The notes under the pieces: model-generated
What the model was told of the DNA's origin: nothing
What the model saw: only the letters and a program-made list of their open reading frames with translations
The model's database searches: none
In this document: one piece after another, positions 25,595 through 34,841 of the stretch
Layout: each line of letters opens with the position of its first letter
How positions within the stretch are numbered: the first letter of the stretch is position 1
Made by a program: the position numbers and the translations under genes
Assembly (NCBI GenBank): GCA_031274765.1
Contig: JAISPR010000093.1
Location: 1 to 43,710, forward strand
Length of the DNA: 43,710 bases
Source of the DNA: Nitrososphaerota archaeon
GTDB taxonomy: Archaea > Thermoproteota > Bathyarchaeia > Bathyarchaeales > Bathycorpusculaceae
Direction of reading: 5' to 3'

Positions 25595-26785
25595 ATGAAT
25601 ATTTGTTTGATTTCAAGGGAATATCCTCCCGAAACAGGTTGGGGGGGAATAGGTACTTATACCTATAATATGGCTCACGCATTGGCTCAAAATAAAAACC
25701 ACGTGACCGTTATATCGTGTAGTTCTGATTTTTCTACGGATTATTTTGACAAAAAAGTTCATGTTTTTAGAATTAAAACTCCAAATCCTCATTTTGTAGG
25801 TAATTGTTTGAAGCACAGCTGTGCTGTTTTTAATAAACTGTCTCAACTTTGCGATGACTTTGACTTAATTGAAGCTCCAGAATTTCGTGCTGAGGGCCTT
25901 GTAAGTGTTTACCATTTGGATGTTCCTTTGATTACACGTTTACATACCCCAACTTATTTGCTTAATAAATTATCTATCAAAAAAAACTCTTTTCGTTTCC
26001 ATTCACGATTGTTAAACGATCATCTGCTTAATTTTCTTGAAAAAGCTCAAACTACGCAAAGCGCTGGCGTGACTGCTCCCTCGAAAGCTATTCTAGATGA
26101 AATTGCTATGGCTTGGAAAATTAAAACATCCAACATAAAAATAATTCCTAATGGTATAGATGTTAAAAGAATCCGATCTATAAAAACTGATGATTTTATT
26201 GAAGCGATCTCAACTGGACCTGCATATATTGCCTATGTTGGTCGAGTGGAAGCTCGTAAAGGCGTTTTAATTCTTGCCATGGCATTGCCTTTTGTATTTG
26301 AAAAATTTCCTAACTTAAAAGTTTTATTTATTGGGGATTACAACCCATTTAGAAACGATGATGAAAAAAAAATAGTTTTAAATTTAAATTTTAAACATCG
26401 TAACAACATAATTTTTACCGGGTATGTAAAAGAAAACCATAAGCTCTCACTTATTAAAGGTGCTAAACTAGTAGTATTACCGTCGCTTTGGGAGGCATTT
26501 GGCTACACTTGTCTTGAAGCAATGGCTCTTAGCAAAACAGTGATAGCTACCAGAGGTTCTGGTTTTGAAGAAATAATTGAAGATACCACATCTGGTTTTC
26601 TTGTCAGACCTAATGATTATAAAGACTTGCAAAAAAGAATAGTTGCCTGCCTTGAAAATGAGTGCCTGCTTAGATCAATTGAAAATGCAGCAGGACAAAG
26701 AGCGCAAGATTTTGATGTAACAAAAATTTCTCAAGCTTGTAACATGTACTATAAAGAGATTAAACAAAATAGATCGAAACGTTAA
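25595..26785 (+). CDS. Family 4 glycosyltransferase
   Basis: A 396-residue GT-B fold enzyme (RfaB/PimB type). The N-terminal acceptor domain starts MNICLISREYPPETGWGGIG, the typical glycine-rich loop of GT4. The C-terminal nucleotide-sugar domain has AYVGRVEARKGVLILAMA and the signature PSLWEAFGYTCLEAMA with GSGFEEII, containing the E-x7-E motif that contacts the sugar nucleotide. I start at ATG 25595, where the family begins; ATG 25583 and GTG 25568 are in frame upstream. It is soluble or peripheral. The donor sugar is unknown. It belongs to the glycan locus but is separated from the upstream genes by the nested mobile elements. Confidence 0.92.
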   Translation: MNICLISREYPPETGWGGIGTYTYNMAHALAQNKNHVTVISCSSDFSTDYFDKKVHVFRIKTPNPHFVGNCLKHSCAVFNKLSQLCDDFDLIEAPEFRAEGLVSVYHLDVPLITRLHTPTYLLNKLSIKKNSFRFHSRLLNDHLLNFLEKAQTTQSAGVTAPSKAILDEIAMAWKIKTSNIKIIPNGIDVKRIRSIKTDDFIEAISTGPAYIAYVGRVEARKGVLILAMALPFVFEKFPNLKVLFIGDYNPFRNDDEKKIVLNLNFKHRNNIIFTGYVKENHKLSLIKGAKLVVLPSLWEAFGYTCLEAMALSKTVIATRGSGFEEIIEDTTSGFLVRPNDYKDLQKRIVACLENECLLRSIENAAGQRAQDFDVTKISQACNMYYKEIKQNRSKR

Positions 26786-26861
26786 TTGTTGAATCTTTTT
26801 GTCATTTCAGGATAATGTCACGTATCATGTTACCCATTTTTAAAATAAGTCGGCGATACTG

Positions 26862-27494
26862 TTGAATAAAAATCAAAAAACAAATGAACAAACCAAGCAA
26901 CTTGTGGTTGATATTGTAAATAATCAGAAACCGCAAACTACACAACAACTAATTGTTCTTATGACAGAAAAATATTCTATTCCGCCTGAAAAAGTAACAC
27001 TGATTCTTTCGGAGCTAGAAATTGATGGCCTTTTCAATTTTACAGAGCAAAAACCGTCAACTTTAAACAAAAAAAGACATTTATTTTTTCAAAAACACCA
27101 ATGGTATTGGTTCACAGTTGTCTTTTCAATTGCAACAACATTAGCAGTTTTCTTAATACCTGCATCTGATCATCCAATAATTTGGCTTCGTTATTTATTA
27201 GGGTTCATATTTGCGCTTTTTTTTCCAGGATACTCTCTTTCAAAATTGATTTTCCCAAATGAAATACCCAAGATTTTTACCACGCAAAATAATACTCCAA
27301 AATCAATTAATAGCTGGAAAATAGACTTAGTAAACCGCATTCCTTTTAGCATAGGTCTGAGCTTTGCTCTTCTGGTTGCTATTGGTCTCATTTTGAATTT
27401 TACACCGTGGGGTATCACATTAATTCCTGTGATGCTTAGCCTCTTAATGTTGACCCTCATACTGGCAACTGGAGCCGAATTACAATGCCATTAA
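26862..27494 (+). CDS. DUF1616-like membrane protein
   Basis: A 210-residue protein. Residues 1-65 look like a small winged-helix or helical domain (TTQQLIVLMTEKYSIPPEKV, ILSELEIDGLF). About four membrane helices follow, with the sequence LRYLLGFIFALFFPGYSLSK and the later SIGLSFALLVAIGLILN and TPWGITL, which are the landmarks of the archaeal DUF1616 family often found in surface-glycan loci. It stops right after the last helix and lacks the extracytoplasmic tail that many DUF1616 proteins have, so it may be a short form. Start is TTG 26862. It converges on the GH5 gene with a 9-base gap. Function is unknown. Confidence 0.72.
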   Translation: MNKNQKTNEQTKQLVVDIVNNQKPQTTQQLIVLMTEKYSIPPEKVTLILSELEIDGLFNFTEQKPSTLNKKRHLFFQKHQWYWFTVVFSIATTLAVFLIPASDHPIIWLRYLLGFIFALFFPGYSLSKLIFPNEIPKIFTTQNNTPKSINSWKIDLVNRIPFSIGLSFALLVAIGLILNFTPWGITLIPVMLSLLMLTLILATGAELQCH

Positions 27495-27503
27495 AGAGCG
27501 GAG

Positions 27504-28718
27504 TCAAAGAATTGCCGTTTGACAATATTGACGCCACAATTGGCCGCGTGTGTTAAGGACTAAAATTCCCTTGGTCCAATTTTCATAGTCGAGCAATCCT
27601 TGATTGTCCTCTAGATTAACATCCCACGCCCAATATTGAGAACCTAATTTATTTTGTAAAAATATTTCAAAGGTATCTTTTGTAAACTGGATATAAGCAG
27701 GGTCTTGTGTCGAGTTGTAGCCGTTCCACTGTTCAGAGCCCCATTCGATTACTACGACGGGATATTTTATTGACATCGGTAAAATGCCGTTATTGTGCAG
27801 ATAAGTTAGGAACAATTCTTTTGCTTGGCTATAATTGCCTGCAACATATGCTGCACCATATTCTTTGGCTCCTGTTCGATATGCCATGTATGCTCCCTCA
27901 CAACAATAAACAACATTGTTATCTGGTAGAGGGTTAGTATAAAAATCTGTGAGGGAATTTCCCCAATCCATTCCGTAAACTCCCACTAGTATTTTTGGGT
28001 TTATTTCATGGATGGCCTTAGTTGCTAATTTTGCTGCATTATACCAGAGTTTAAAAAGAGTTTGTTTAGGTAATTGATCCTGGCATGGTTCATTCATTAT
28101 ATTTATCATACTTACAGTTGGGTTATTTGCGTAATGGCTTGTATAGTATTGTAACAAATCAATCCAGCTGATATCTGGGTAGGGTGCGCCTCCTTGTGCA
28201 GGTGTGAGGATGGTGTTTAGAGGGGCCTTTGGGTTTTTTATTATTGTTAGCATGTTGTTGGCTTCATTGTTATATGTTTTTGGATCACCTAAATGCATAT
28301 CAAGAATTACGCGCAGGTTGTTTTCGGTACACCATTTTACTACTTGGTCGATTTGAGTGGTGTATGCTTGATTGTGTTGATACCAATTTATTGTTAAGCG
28401 CAGACTGTTAGCTCCACATTCTTTTATGAATGTAGTGTAGTTTTTATTCCAATTTCCTGAAGTATAGCGGTTTGGGTCTGTCCAGCCCCAGTTCAGAACT
28501 GAGATTGCTACGCCTTTGAATTGGAATGTTTTTCCGTCATCTGTTTCGATGTGGTTGTGGTTTGTATGTAGCCAGCCGGGTTCTGTATTGTTGTTTATTA
28601 TGGTGGCGTTGTTTTTGATTGTTCGATGTGGGGTTATTTCTGTGCAAGTTGGGATGTTATATAGTGTGCTTGTGAGTAGGGTCAGTAAAATGATGATGAG
28701 TATGTATTTGTATTTCAT
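27504..28718 (-). CDS. Secreted glycoside hydrolase family 5 (cellulase-like)
   Basis: A 404-residue protein with a signal peptide or N-terminal anchor (MKYKYILIIILLTLLTSTLY). The TIM-barrel GH5 domain has VAISVLNWGW, the arginine strand NSLRLTINW, DMHLGDP, the acid/base Glu210 in NIMNEP, a YGMDW strand, the nucleophile Glu325 in VVIEWGSEQWNG, and YWAWDVN. These match clan A enzymes that cleave beta-1,4-glucans or mannans. A GAGGTG ribosome-binding site lies 7-8 bases before the ATG. It is encoded on the opposite strand to the adjoining glycan genes, so it is probably independently expressed. The substrate could be plant polymer or the cell's own glycan. Confidence 0.88.
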   Translation of the reverse strand: MKYKYILIIILLTLLTSTLYNIPTCTEITPHRTIKNNATIINNNTEPGWLHTNHNHIETDDGKTFQFKGVAISVLNWGWTDPNRYTSGNWNKNYTTFIKECGANSLRLTINWYQHNQAYTTQIDQVVKWCTENNLRVILDMHLGDPKTYNNEANNMLTIIKNPKAPLNTILTPAQGGAPYPDISWIDLLQYYTSHYANNPTVSMINIMNEPCQDQLPKQTLFKLWYNAAKLATKAIHEINPKILVGVYGMDWGNSLTDFYTNPLPDNNVVYCCEGAYMAYRTGAKEYGAAYVAGNYSQAKELFLTYLHNNGILPMSIKYPVVVIEWGSEQWNGYNSTQDPAYIQFTKDTFEIFLQNKLGSQYWAWDVNLEDNQGLLDYENWTKGILVLNTRGQLWRQYCQTAIL

Positions 28719-29528
28719 TTGTCGCTACACCTCTATTGATGTGAGATATGAAACATAAATCTTAATAAATTCCTGTTGGATGTTTTGTGCAAATGACTAT
28801 TTGCGTGATTGTGGCGCCCGGTGCTAACACAAACTCTGCTTCAACAATCTGTATAACGAGTAACATGTTTTGTATTATCTTCTTACTGATCATTTATCAT
28901 GACAAACAGGCCCTAAACAATAATTAAACACTGTCATATTCCACTAATCAACAAAGAAAAACCCCTATACATAACCTTATGTGGTAGGCTGGCTGTATAA
29001 ACAAAAACCCACACCACTCACATCTGACCGCCTCTCCACTAAACCCAAACATATCCAAACATCCAAAACCCGCCTTAAAGCACCCCGGCACTACTTTCCA
29101 TCACAACAGACTTATACAATAAAACAACACATTTTTAATAAACTATCATACACAACTCAATAATTCAATAAATATTTCAATTTTTAATGCTATTTTTCCA
29201 CTTAATTTCTAACATACTGCTCTTTAATATCTAATCAACTCACACAATTTGTTAAACTTTAAACTGTTAATTTTGTCAAATTTTATTTTTTCACATCATA
29301 TTTGTTCAATAAACAATAAATAAATATGCATATTCACACAACATACATTATATAACGAAACACTTCACTAAAAACCACACACAAAATTTCAATACCAACA
29401 ATTCCCAAAACATTTATTACAAAACCAATCAAAAACATATTTTCAAAAAACGAATTCAAACACACCTATCAACCTACTGATATAAACAAACAAAAAACCT
29501 ACTAAACTTACCGCCTAATACAAACACC
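28719..29528. other. A/C-rich intergenic region
   Basis: About 800 bases with no supported gene. The plus strand is dominated by A and C from 28,900 onward. A 60-codon open frame at 28981-29163 is basic low-complexity sequence with no domain character, and I treat it as chance. No repeat array or RNA gene is visible. Confidence 0.55.
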
Positions 29529-30701
29529 TTAACCCACACACCAACCAAACCGCTTCACATCTGTTGGCGCAATCCCCTCTTGACGCATCAAATCCTTCAA
29601 ACACACCGGATCAGCTTCTAAATAATCCCCCGTACACGCATAAGCCCTACCCCGACACCCACCACAACTTTCACGATACTCACAATCCCCACATTTTCCC
29701 CTCAAAGCTTGACGCTGCCGCAAAGTATTGAGAACAGGCGCCTTACGCCAAATCTCAGCTAATTTCTGCTCACGAATATTACCCACTTTTATAGGCAAAA
29801 AAGTACACGGATAAACATCCCCATTAGACCGAAGACTAAAATACATATTACCCGCATGACAACCAATCCCTTTGTGAATCCAAAACTCTTTAATGAGCAA
29901 ACCCTTAGCCTTAGTACCATGATTACGATGCATTTCATCTGCAATTTCAGGATAAAGCGGCGTACCACCTGACATAGTAAAAACCATCTCAGTATCCTCC
30001 TGACGACTCTGCAACCAACGAATAAGATTAACCCGCTGCTCCATAGTCATAGCATTATCCATCACATCCTTCCCCCTACCCACCGGAACAAGATCATAAA
30101 CTGCCGCTTCATCCACCCCCAATTCATACAAAAACTCAAGCCGCCTTGGCATCTCAGCATAGGTATCTTTTAGCGCCATCGTAGTTACAACAACCTCTAA
30201 ATCCAACTCAAGGCAGGTTTTAATAGCCTGAACCGTTCGATTAAAAGTACCGGGCAAATTACGTATAAAATCATGTTTCTCTGGAACCACTGAGTCAATG
30301 GGCATACCCACAACTTTTAAACCTGCCTCTTGGAGCTGCAATGCCGTATGAGGCGTCATGAGCAAGCCATTGGAAAGCATCGCTGTAATTATACCCAAAT
30401 CCGTACAATACTCAACGAGTTGTAACACAAACTCTTTACGCAACAAAGGCTCTCCGCCACTAAAAATCACTGCTTTAGTTCCTAAACTATGCATTTCCTC
30501 AATCGCTACCATAGCCTCTTTCAATTTGAGTTCATCTGGCATAGCTTCTCTAGCCGATACATGACAATGGATACAACTAAGATTACAAGCACGCGTTACT
30601 GCATAAGAAACAATAAGCGGTGTGCCAGGTTCCCCCTTTAGGCCTTGCCCTAAAAGGCTCTGCCTAAGCTGCAACTCAAGCATTTTTAAGGTTGTACCCA
30701 C
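29529..30701 (-). CDS. Radical SAM/SPASM enzyme
   Basis: A 390-residue enzyme. The radical SAM cluster ligands are Cys39, Cys43 and Cys46 (TRACNLSCIHCHVSA), and FSGGEPLLRKEF is the SAM-binding GGE motif. The C-terminal SPASM region has GCHAGNMYFSLRSNGDVYPC (given in part) and CGDCEYRESCGGCRGRAYAC, which bind two more Fe-S clusters. This layout is shared by peptide-modifying maturases and by the heme-pathway enzymes AhbC/AhbD and NirJ, and the TRACNLSCIHC sequence leans to the latter. Start is GTG 30701; ATG 30683 is an alternative. It lies 43 bases after the LamG gene on the same strand and is probably in one operon with it. Exact reaction is undetermined. Confidence 0.85.
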   Translation of the reverse strand: MGTTLKMLELQLRQSLLGQGLKGEPGTPLIVSYAVTRACNLSCIHCHVSAREAMPDELKLKEAMVAIEEMHSLGTKAVIFSGGEPLLRKEFVLQLVEYCTDLGIITAMLSNGLLMTPHTALQLQEAGLKVVGMPIDSVVPEKHDFIRNLPGTFNRTVQAIKTCLELDLEVVVTTMALKDTYAEMPRRLEFLYELGVDEAAVYDLVPVGRGKDVMDNAMTMEQRVNLIRWLQSRQEDTEMVFTMSGGTPLYPEIADEMHRNHGTKAKGLLIKEFWIHKGIGCHAGNMYFSLRSNGDVYPCTFLPIKVGNIREQKLAEIWRKAPVLNTLRQRQALRGKCGDCEYRESCGGCRGRAYACTGDYLEADPVCLKDLMRQEGIAPTDVKRFGWCVG

Positions 30702-30744
30702 AAGTTACACCCTTTGACTTGTCCGATAGAGTGAATTGAGTTAG

Positions 30745-31680
30745 TTAGACTTTGGGACGGATAATCCAGAGCTGGATTGCTCTGCGCAATATCCATGCGG
30801 CGGCAAAGATGATGGCAACTGCGATTGTGGCTATCATAATGTTTGGACCAATATCTAGAGCGTTTTCTGTAGTATTTGCTGGTGAGATGTCAGTGATTTT
30901 TATATTGTCAATAGTTGCAAAACTGTCGTGACCAAAGTAGTACTCTGTACCATTTAAGATATTACCTGAAGGGTTTTTTACCCCATGGATAACATTTGTG
31001 TTTTGCTCATCGCCATTTAAGTAGAGGTGCATGCCTATAGCATCGCGGCGAAATTCCACTTTAATCCACTGATTAAATGGAATTGACTCGGTAGTTACAA
31101 TTTCATTAAACCCTCCGCTATCAGTCACCACATATCCACTCAACGCTCCCTCCACATATTGCTCGCCATTCTCAGGGGTGCCAGCGCGTATGGATAAACC
31201 AAGGATACGGATGGTGTTTTGCCAATCACAGGCCTGATCTGGATGGGTACATTTGACAACTATATTGTTGTAGGGGGCGTTTTTTAGACTGGGTACATAA
31301 ATCCAAGCACTGATGTGTATCTGTTTTTGGATGTCAAGGTTTTGTGAAATCGGCATGTAGAGTGGTTGAGACATCGGCGGAAAACCCACAACAAAATTGA
31401 TGGGGACATAAACAGTGTTTTCACCGTTAAACTTTAGGGCTTTATCATATTTACCCTCGACAAGTACGGGTTCTATTTTGCCTGCTAAAATTCCAGCGTT
31501 GACTCCTGTTGTGTCAGGTGTTATGGTGCCTGCGTCGCTGGGTTTAATTTGATCCAAAGGCCACTCACCTACAACTGTGGGGCCGCTGTTTTGTGCTGTG
31601 GTCGATAAGAGCATGGGGCTTAAAAGAATAATTGATAGAAAACAAATAATCCCGACTTTTGTAAAGTTTTTTTGTGCCAT
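30745..31680 (-). CDS. Surface-anchored LamG/concanavalin-like protein
   Basis: A 311-residue exported protein with a signal sequence (hydrophobic IICFLSIILLSPMLLS, about residues 10-25), a jelly-roll lectin-like domain (VVGEWPLDQI, YDKALKFNGENTVYVP, ISAWIYVPS, NQWIKVEFRRDAIGMHLYLN given in outline, YYFGHDSFATIDNIKI), and a C-terminal transmembrane helix (about 278-300) with a short basic tail. These features fit a membrane-anchored extracellular carbohydrate-binding protein. I use ATG 31680 because AGGTGA lies 5 bases upstream; a GTG at 31689 is in frame. A radical SAM/SPASM gene follows on the same strand. Ligand unknown. Confidence 0.8.
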   Translation of the reverse strand: MAQKNFTKVGIICFLSIILLSPMLLSTTAQNSGPTVVGEWPLDQIKPSDAGTITPDTTGVNAGILAGKIEPVLVEGKYDKALKFNGENTVYVPINFVVGFPPMSQPLYMPISQNLDIQKQIHISAWIYVPSLKNAPYNNIVVKCTHPDQACDWQNTIRILGLSIRAGTPENGEQYVEGALSGYVVTDSGGFNEIVTTESIPFNQWIKVEFRRDAIGMHLYLNGDEQNTNVIHGVKNPSGNILNGTEYYFGHDSFATIDNIKITDISPANTTENALDIGPNIMIATIAVAIIFAAAWILRRAIQLWIIRPKV

Positions 31681-31689
31681 AGTATTCAC

Positions 31690-32389
31690 CTATTGTCCCT
31701 GGTTAGTGAGGTGCGATGTTTCTTTTTGGTTAAAGAGTTCTCCTAAAAGAACACCTCAAATAGACAAAGACTCCTCGTAAAACTCTCTATAATAGTTTTG
31801 CTTTTTTTGATGTTGACAACATTTTTAGAAGCAATTGCAACAGATCCCTTTTTTGTGGTCACAAAGCGAATTTTATTGGTAAACCTGATGATAAACAATG
31901 CCTGTCAGACATCTTAGCTGGCTTGCTGGTTAACCCTTATAGCGGGTTTTTATAAAACTTGTTATGCGTCTTAACGCTGAAAAACAGTTACCTGACCCTT
32001 TTTTTGCGTTTTATGTTAATTTGTGTCAAAACTTAGAGTTACAGCTAAACATTTTCTAAAAGAGACAATAATCAAATTATAATTTCACAATAATTAACTA
32101 TCTGTTATGTGAGCGACGAAAGTTACTCAATACAACTTCAAAACTTGTATTCGGCAGTTTGACCCAACACAGCCAAAAATTAAATCATGCTCAAAAAATA
32201 TTCGAAAAAATAAGAAAACCATTGTAAAAATAACCAAAAACACGCAACAACCAGTAATATAAACAATTCCAAATATTTTTTTCCAAACTGCCGAATGTAA
32301 GTCAAAAGATAGTTAAAGAGCTAAAAACACTCACAAATATCAAAGAAACTATATGAAACAATATTAAATTTGATAAAAATATCCAAAGA
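31690..32389. other. Intergenic region upstream of the LamG gene
   Basis: About 700 bases with no credible gene. T-rich near the LamG start and A-rich further right. No repeats noted. Confidence 0.5.
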
Positions 32390-32621
32390 ATATAAAAGAA
32401 AAGCAATACGACGGCTTCCTTCACACCATTTGGTAAGCAAAGATGCATGGCTCTGGGATAATGAAAAAGGCGTGCTTGGGAAAATGCCTCCCGGCAATGT
32501 AATTTTAGCAGCGGTACCTTCACCGATACTAACGCAACACAAATAGGCCACTCGAGTTCTCTTTGAAGAACACGATAACACAATGGCGGCCGATATAGCT
32601 GGTAACTCAAATGAAAGAAAC
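32390..32621 (-). ncRNA. Candidate structured RNA, unidentified
   Basis: A GC-richer island in AT-rich DNA. On the minus strand a TATA-like CTTTTATAGC (complement of 32641-32650) would direct initiation near 32,620. The transcript could fold a long hairpin at 32546-32591 (GGCC/GGCC and CCATT/AGTGG closing GTTCTT-CAAA-GAGAAC) and smaller stems (CGGT-GAAGGT-ACCG; GGGA-N7-TCCC). It ends in a U-rich stretch near 32,390. I could not match it to RNase P, SRP RNA or a known riboswitch. Short open frames here have no domain character. Confidence 0.25.
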
Positions 32622-32650
32622 CCTCCACAAGGCCAAAAATGCTATAAAAG

Positions 32651-32926
32651 ACAGCAGTATAAAACTAAAATACATATATGCTGTCTTAACTGAAATAATA
32701 ACAACACGCTTTCATATCGGCGCAGAAAAAAAGCAACAATATGTCAGAGTTAATTAACAATTTAGTAAACTCAAACCTAACTATGGCACGGCCTAACATG
32801 AAACTACACTATCCGCTAATTTGAACACAGAACAATAATTGTGAACTCAAACCAAGCCCTCAAACTACTCCCATCACATCACTCTGTAATGTACTGCTTG
32901 GTTTTTCTCTAATTTGCATAGTTTCA
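32651..32926. other. Intergenic region downstream of the dCMP deaminase gene
   Basis: About 275 bases, A/C-rich on the plus strand, no gene or clear motif. Confidence 0.4.
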
Positions 32927-33421
32927 TTATTGTTTGTCGTATTTTATGACTTCATCATTCATTATACAGAGCTCAATTCCTGCTTGTTTAAACATCTTGA
33001 GGGTGTCCACATCTGCGTGATAACGCTTCTCACACACAACCCGTTTAATACCGGCATTAATTATCATCATAGCGCAGGTACGACAAGGCGTCATTTTACA
33101 AAACAATGTGGCCCCTTCTAGGGGAATTCCAAAACGTGCAGCTTGAAGAATAGCGTTTTGTTCGGCATGAAGCGTACGGACACAATGCATGCTTACTTCA
33201 CCATTACCATTAGTCATCTGACGGATATCATGACCTGCCTCACAACAATGCGGGAGCCCCGCAGGAGCACCAACATACCCCGTTGTCATAATACGCCTAT
33301 CTTTAACTATAACACAACCACATCTGCCCCGATCACAGGTTGCACGCGCTGCTACCGCTTCACACATATCCAAAAAATATCGGTCCCAATTAGGACGTGC
33401 TTTTGGCTGATTTACCGCCAT
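32927..33421 (-). CDS. dCMP (deoxycytidylate) deaminase family protein
   Basis: A 164-residue zinc-dependent deaminase of the ComEB/dCMP deaminase type, which makes dUMP for thymidylate synthesis. The zinc site is complete: His85-Ala-Glu87 (RTLHAEQNAIL) with the proton-shuttling glutamate, and Cys113 and Cys116 (TPCRTCAMMI). RATCDRGRCGCVIVKD and TGYVGAPAGLPHC are further family landmarks. The ATG at 33421 has GAGGT six bases upstream. The start of the TrmG10-like gene's downstream end is 65 bases away on the same strand, so the two could be co-transcribed. Confidence 0.93.
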   Translation of the reverse strand: MAVNQPKARPNWDRYFLDMCEAVAARATCDRGRCGCVIVKDRRIMTTGYVGAPAGLPHCCEAGHDIRQMTNGNGEVSMHCVRTLHAEQNAILQAARFGIPLEGATLFCKMTPCRTCAMMIINAGIKRVVCEKRYHADVDTLKMFKQAGIELCIMNDEVIKYDKQ

Positions 33422-33485
33422 ATTTATACCTCGGATAAATAAACCAGTTTATTGAACAAATTAATAAACTACTTGCCTGTTTTAA

Positions 33486-34784
33486 CTATTTTTGAAGGAT
33501 ATGAATTTCTCTACCGATTTTGTGATGCTCATCTATCTCCCCAAAAGACGCGGTACCCATAAGTCGCCCATGCTCAGGCGCTGCTAAACCAAACATATCA
33601 TCCGTAAAAGCATAAACCCGTTTAAACCCCACCTCTTTTAATTTTTCATCAAGAGCCATAACCACTGCCTCGCGGGAACGTGTACGTATAAGAGGCGTAA
33701 CCACAACTAGCCGCCCCCCTGACCTTAACACACGATAGGCCTCTTCTATAAACTCAAAAAACAGCGGTTCAAGCTTTGCGATAATTCTTTGAGCATACGG
33801 CCCTGTTGGAATTTCACGCAGCGCCGGACCCAAATCAGGTTCAGAAACAACACAATCAACACTCTCAACCCCCATTTTCTCAGCCAATCGTGCTACATCA
33901 CCCTGCAAAACTCGAAAATCTGTCCCCCCCAGACTGTATTCATCAGTGAGCCACTCAAGGTTCTCTTTTGCTGCCTTCACACACCACGGATTAACATCCA
34001 TCCCCACAACTGATGCCTGCTCAAGCAAAGCTTCCTGAAGAATAGTGCCCACCCCACAAAACGCGTCAAGTAAAACTTTTCCTTGCATACAACCCGAAAA
34101 ATTAACCATTATACGCGCCAACCGTGGAGACATACCAAAAATCGCCCGCTGATTAGGCTTATATAAATCTCTTTTTTGAAATTCAAACGGGTTATGCACA
34201 GCAATAGTGTTAGCAATCCAAGTATGAGTTTTACCCATACAAAAAAGAACTTCCGCCTGATTTTCTACAAGATTCTTTTTGAGGACCTCAACATGACTGA
34301 GTTGGGCTTCGCTACGGTCTTGTCCGATGCCCATAAACCTCGATTTTTTACCCCGCACTGCCAACTCATCTTTGATGGCACTGCCAATGAAACGCTGAAT
34401 TCTACCCCCCAACGGCTTTATAGTATTATCTGAGGTATAGATACTTATCCCAAAGAGCACTTTATCTGGTGCACACAGTATACCCTCTAAGACTTCACTA
34501 CTAGCGATGGTTTGGCTTAGTTGCTTTTGGGCTGGTTTGTGTCTTTCAAGGAAAGCTTCTTTGAAAATTTTTGTTGGCACCATCGTTTTTATCTGCGCAA
34601 TTTTTATGGTGCCACCCAAATCATTGATGATCTTAGTGTTAAGTGGCGATTCAACGGTTAATTTACAGAATTCGGTCGAGAAATAGTCAATTTTAAACTT
34701 GAGATTTCTAGTTTGGAAATACGTGCCAAGTTCTGCTAATGATAGTGTCCAGTTCTTGCCTGAAACAAAGATATATGTTGACAT
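33486..34784 (-). CDS. TrmG10/Trm11-like tRNA guanine-N2 methyltransferase family, THUMP domain
   Basis: A 432-residue protein with an N-terminal THUMP-type RNA-binding part (about 1-180, including the phrase KKSRFMGIGQDRSEAQLSHV in part) and a C-terminal Rossmann SAM methyltransferase. Motif I is LLDAFCGVGTILQEAL and motif II VVGMDVNPWCV. Motif IV, normally D/N-P-P-Y in enzymes that methylate an exocyclic amine, reads SEPDLGP here. LRSGGRLVVVTP follows. The family modifies G10 in tRNA, but the unusual motif IV makes the target uncertain; a related archaeal subgroup with TEPYLGP-like motifs may be its true group. Divergent from the L10e gene. Confidence 0.8.
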   Translation of the reverse strand: MSTYIFVSGKNWTLSLAELGTYFQTRNLKFKIDYFSTEFCKLTVESPLNTKIINDLGGTIKIAQIKTMVPTKIFKEAFLERHKPAQKQLSQTIASSEVLEGILCAPDKVLFGISIYTSDNTIKPLGGRIQRFIGSAIKDELAVRGKKSRFMGIGQDRSEAQLSHVEVLKKNLVENQAEVLFCMGKTHTWIANTIAVHNPFEFQKRDLYKPNQRAIFGMSPRLARIMVNFSGCMQGKVLLDAFCGVGTILQEALLEQASVVGMDVNPWCVKAAKENLEWLTDEYSLGGTDFRVLQGDVARLAEKMGVESVDCVVSEPDLGPALREIPTGPYAQRIIAKLEPLFFEFIEEAYRVLRSGGRLVVVTPLIRTRSREAVVMALDEKLKEVGFKRVYAFTDDMFGLAAPEHGRLMGTASFGEIDEHHKIGREIHILQK

Positions 34785-34841
34785 TTAGGAAAAGAAAAGT
34801 AAACTGCTATATAAGCTGATGATGTGTCGCTATTGGCGATA

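Noticed and set aside
28981-29163. A 60-codon plus-strand frame
   Set aside because: Basic low-complexity sequence in A/C-rich intergenic DNA without domain, ribosome-binding site or operon context.
32390-32480. Possible SRP RNA helix-8 motif (GUGAAGGAAGCC on the minus strand)
   Set aside because: It resembles the GGAAGGAAGCAGCC loop, but the surrounding pairing and its position near the transcript end do not fit an archaeal 7S RNA.
32302-32628. Minus-strand frames of 108 and 86 codons near the candidate RNA
   Set aside because: Two overlapping frames have equal length potential, neither has domain character, and the DNA folds like an RNA; I list the region as candidate ncRNA instead.
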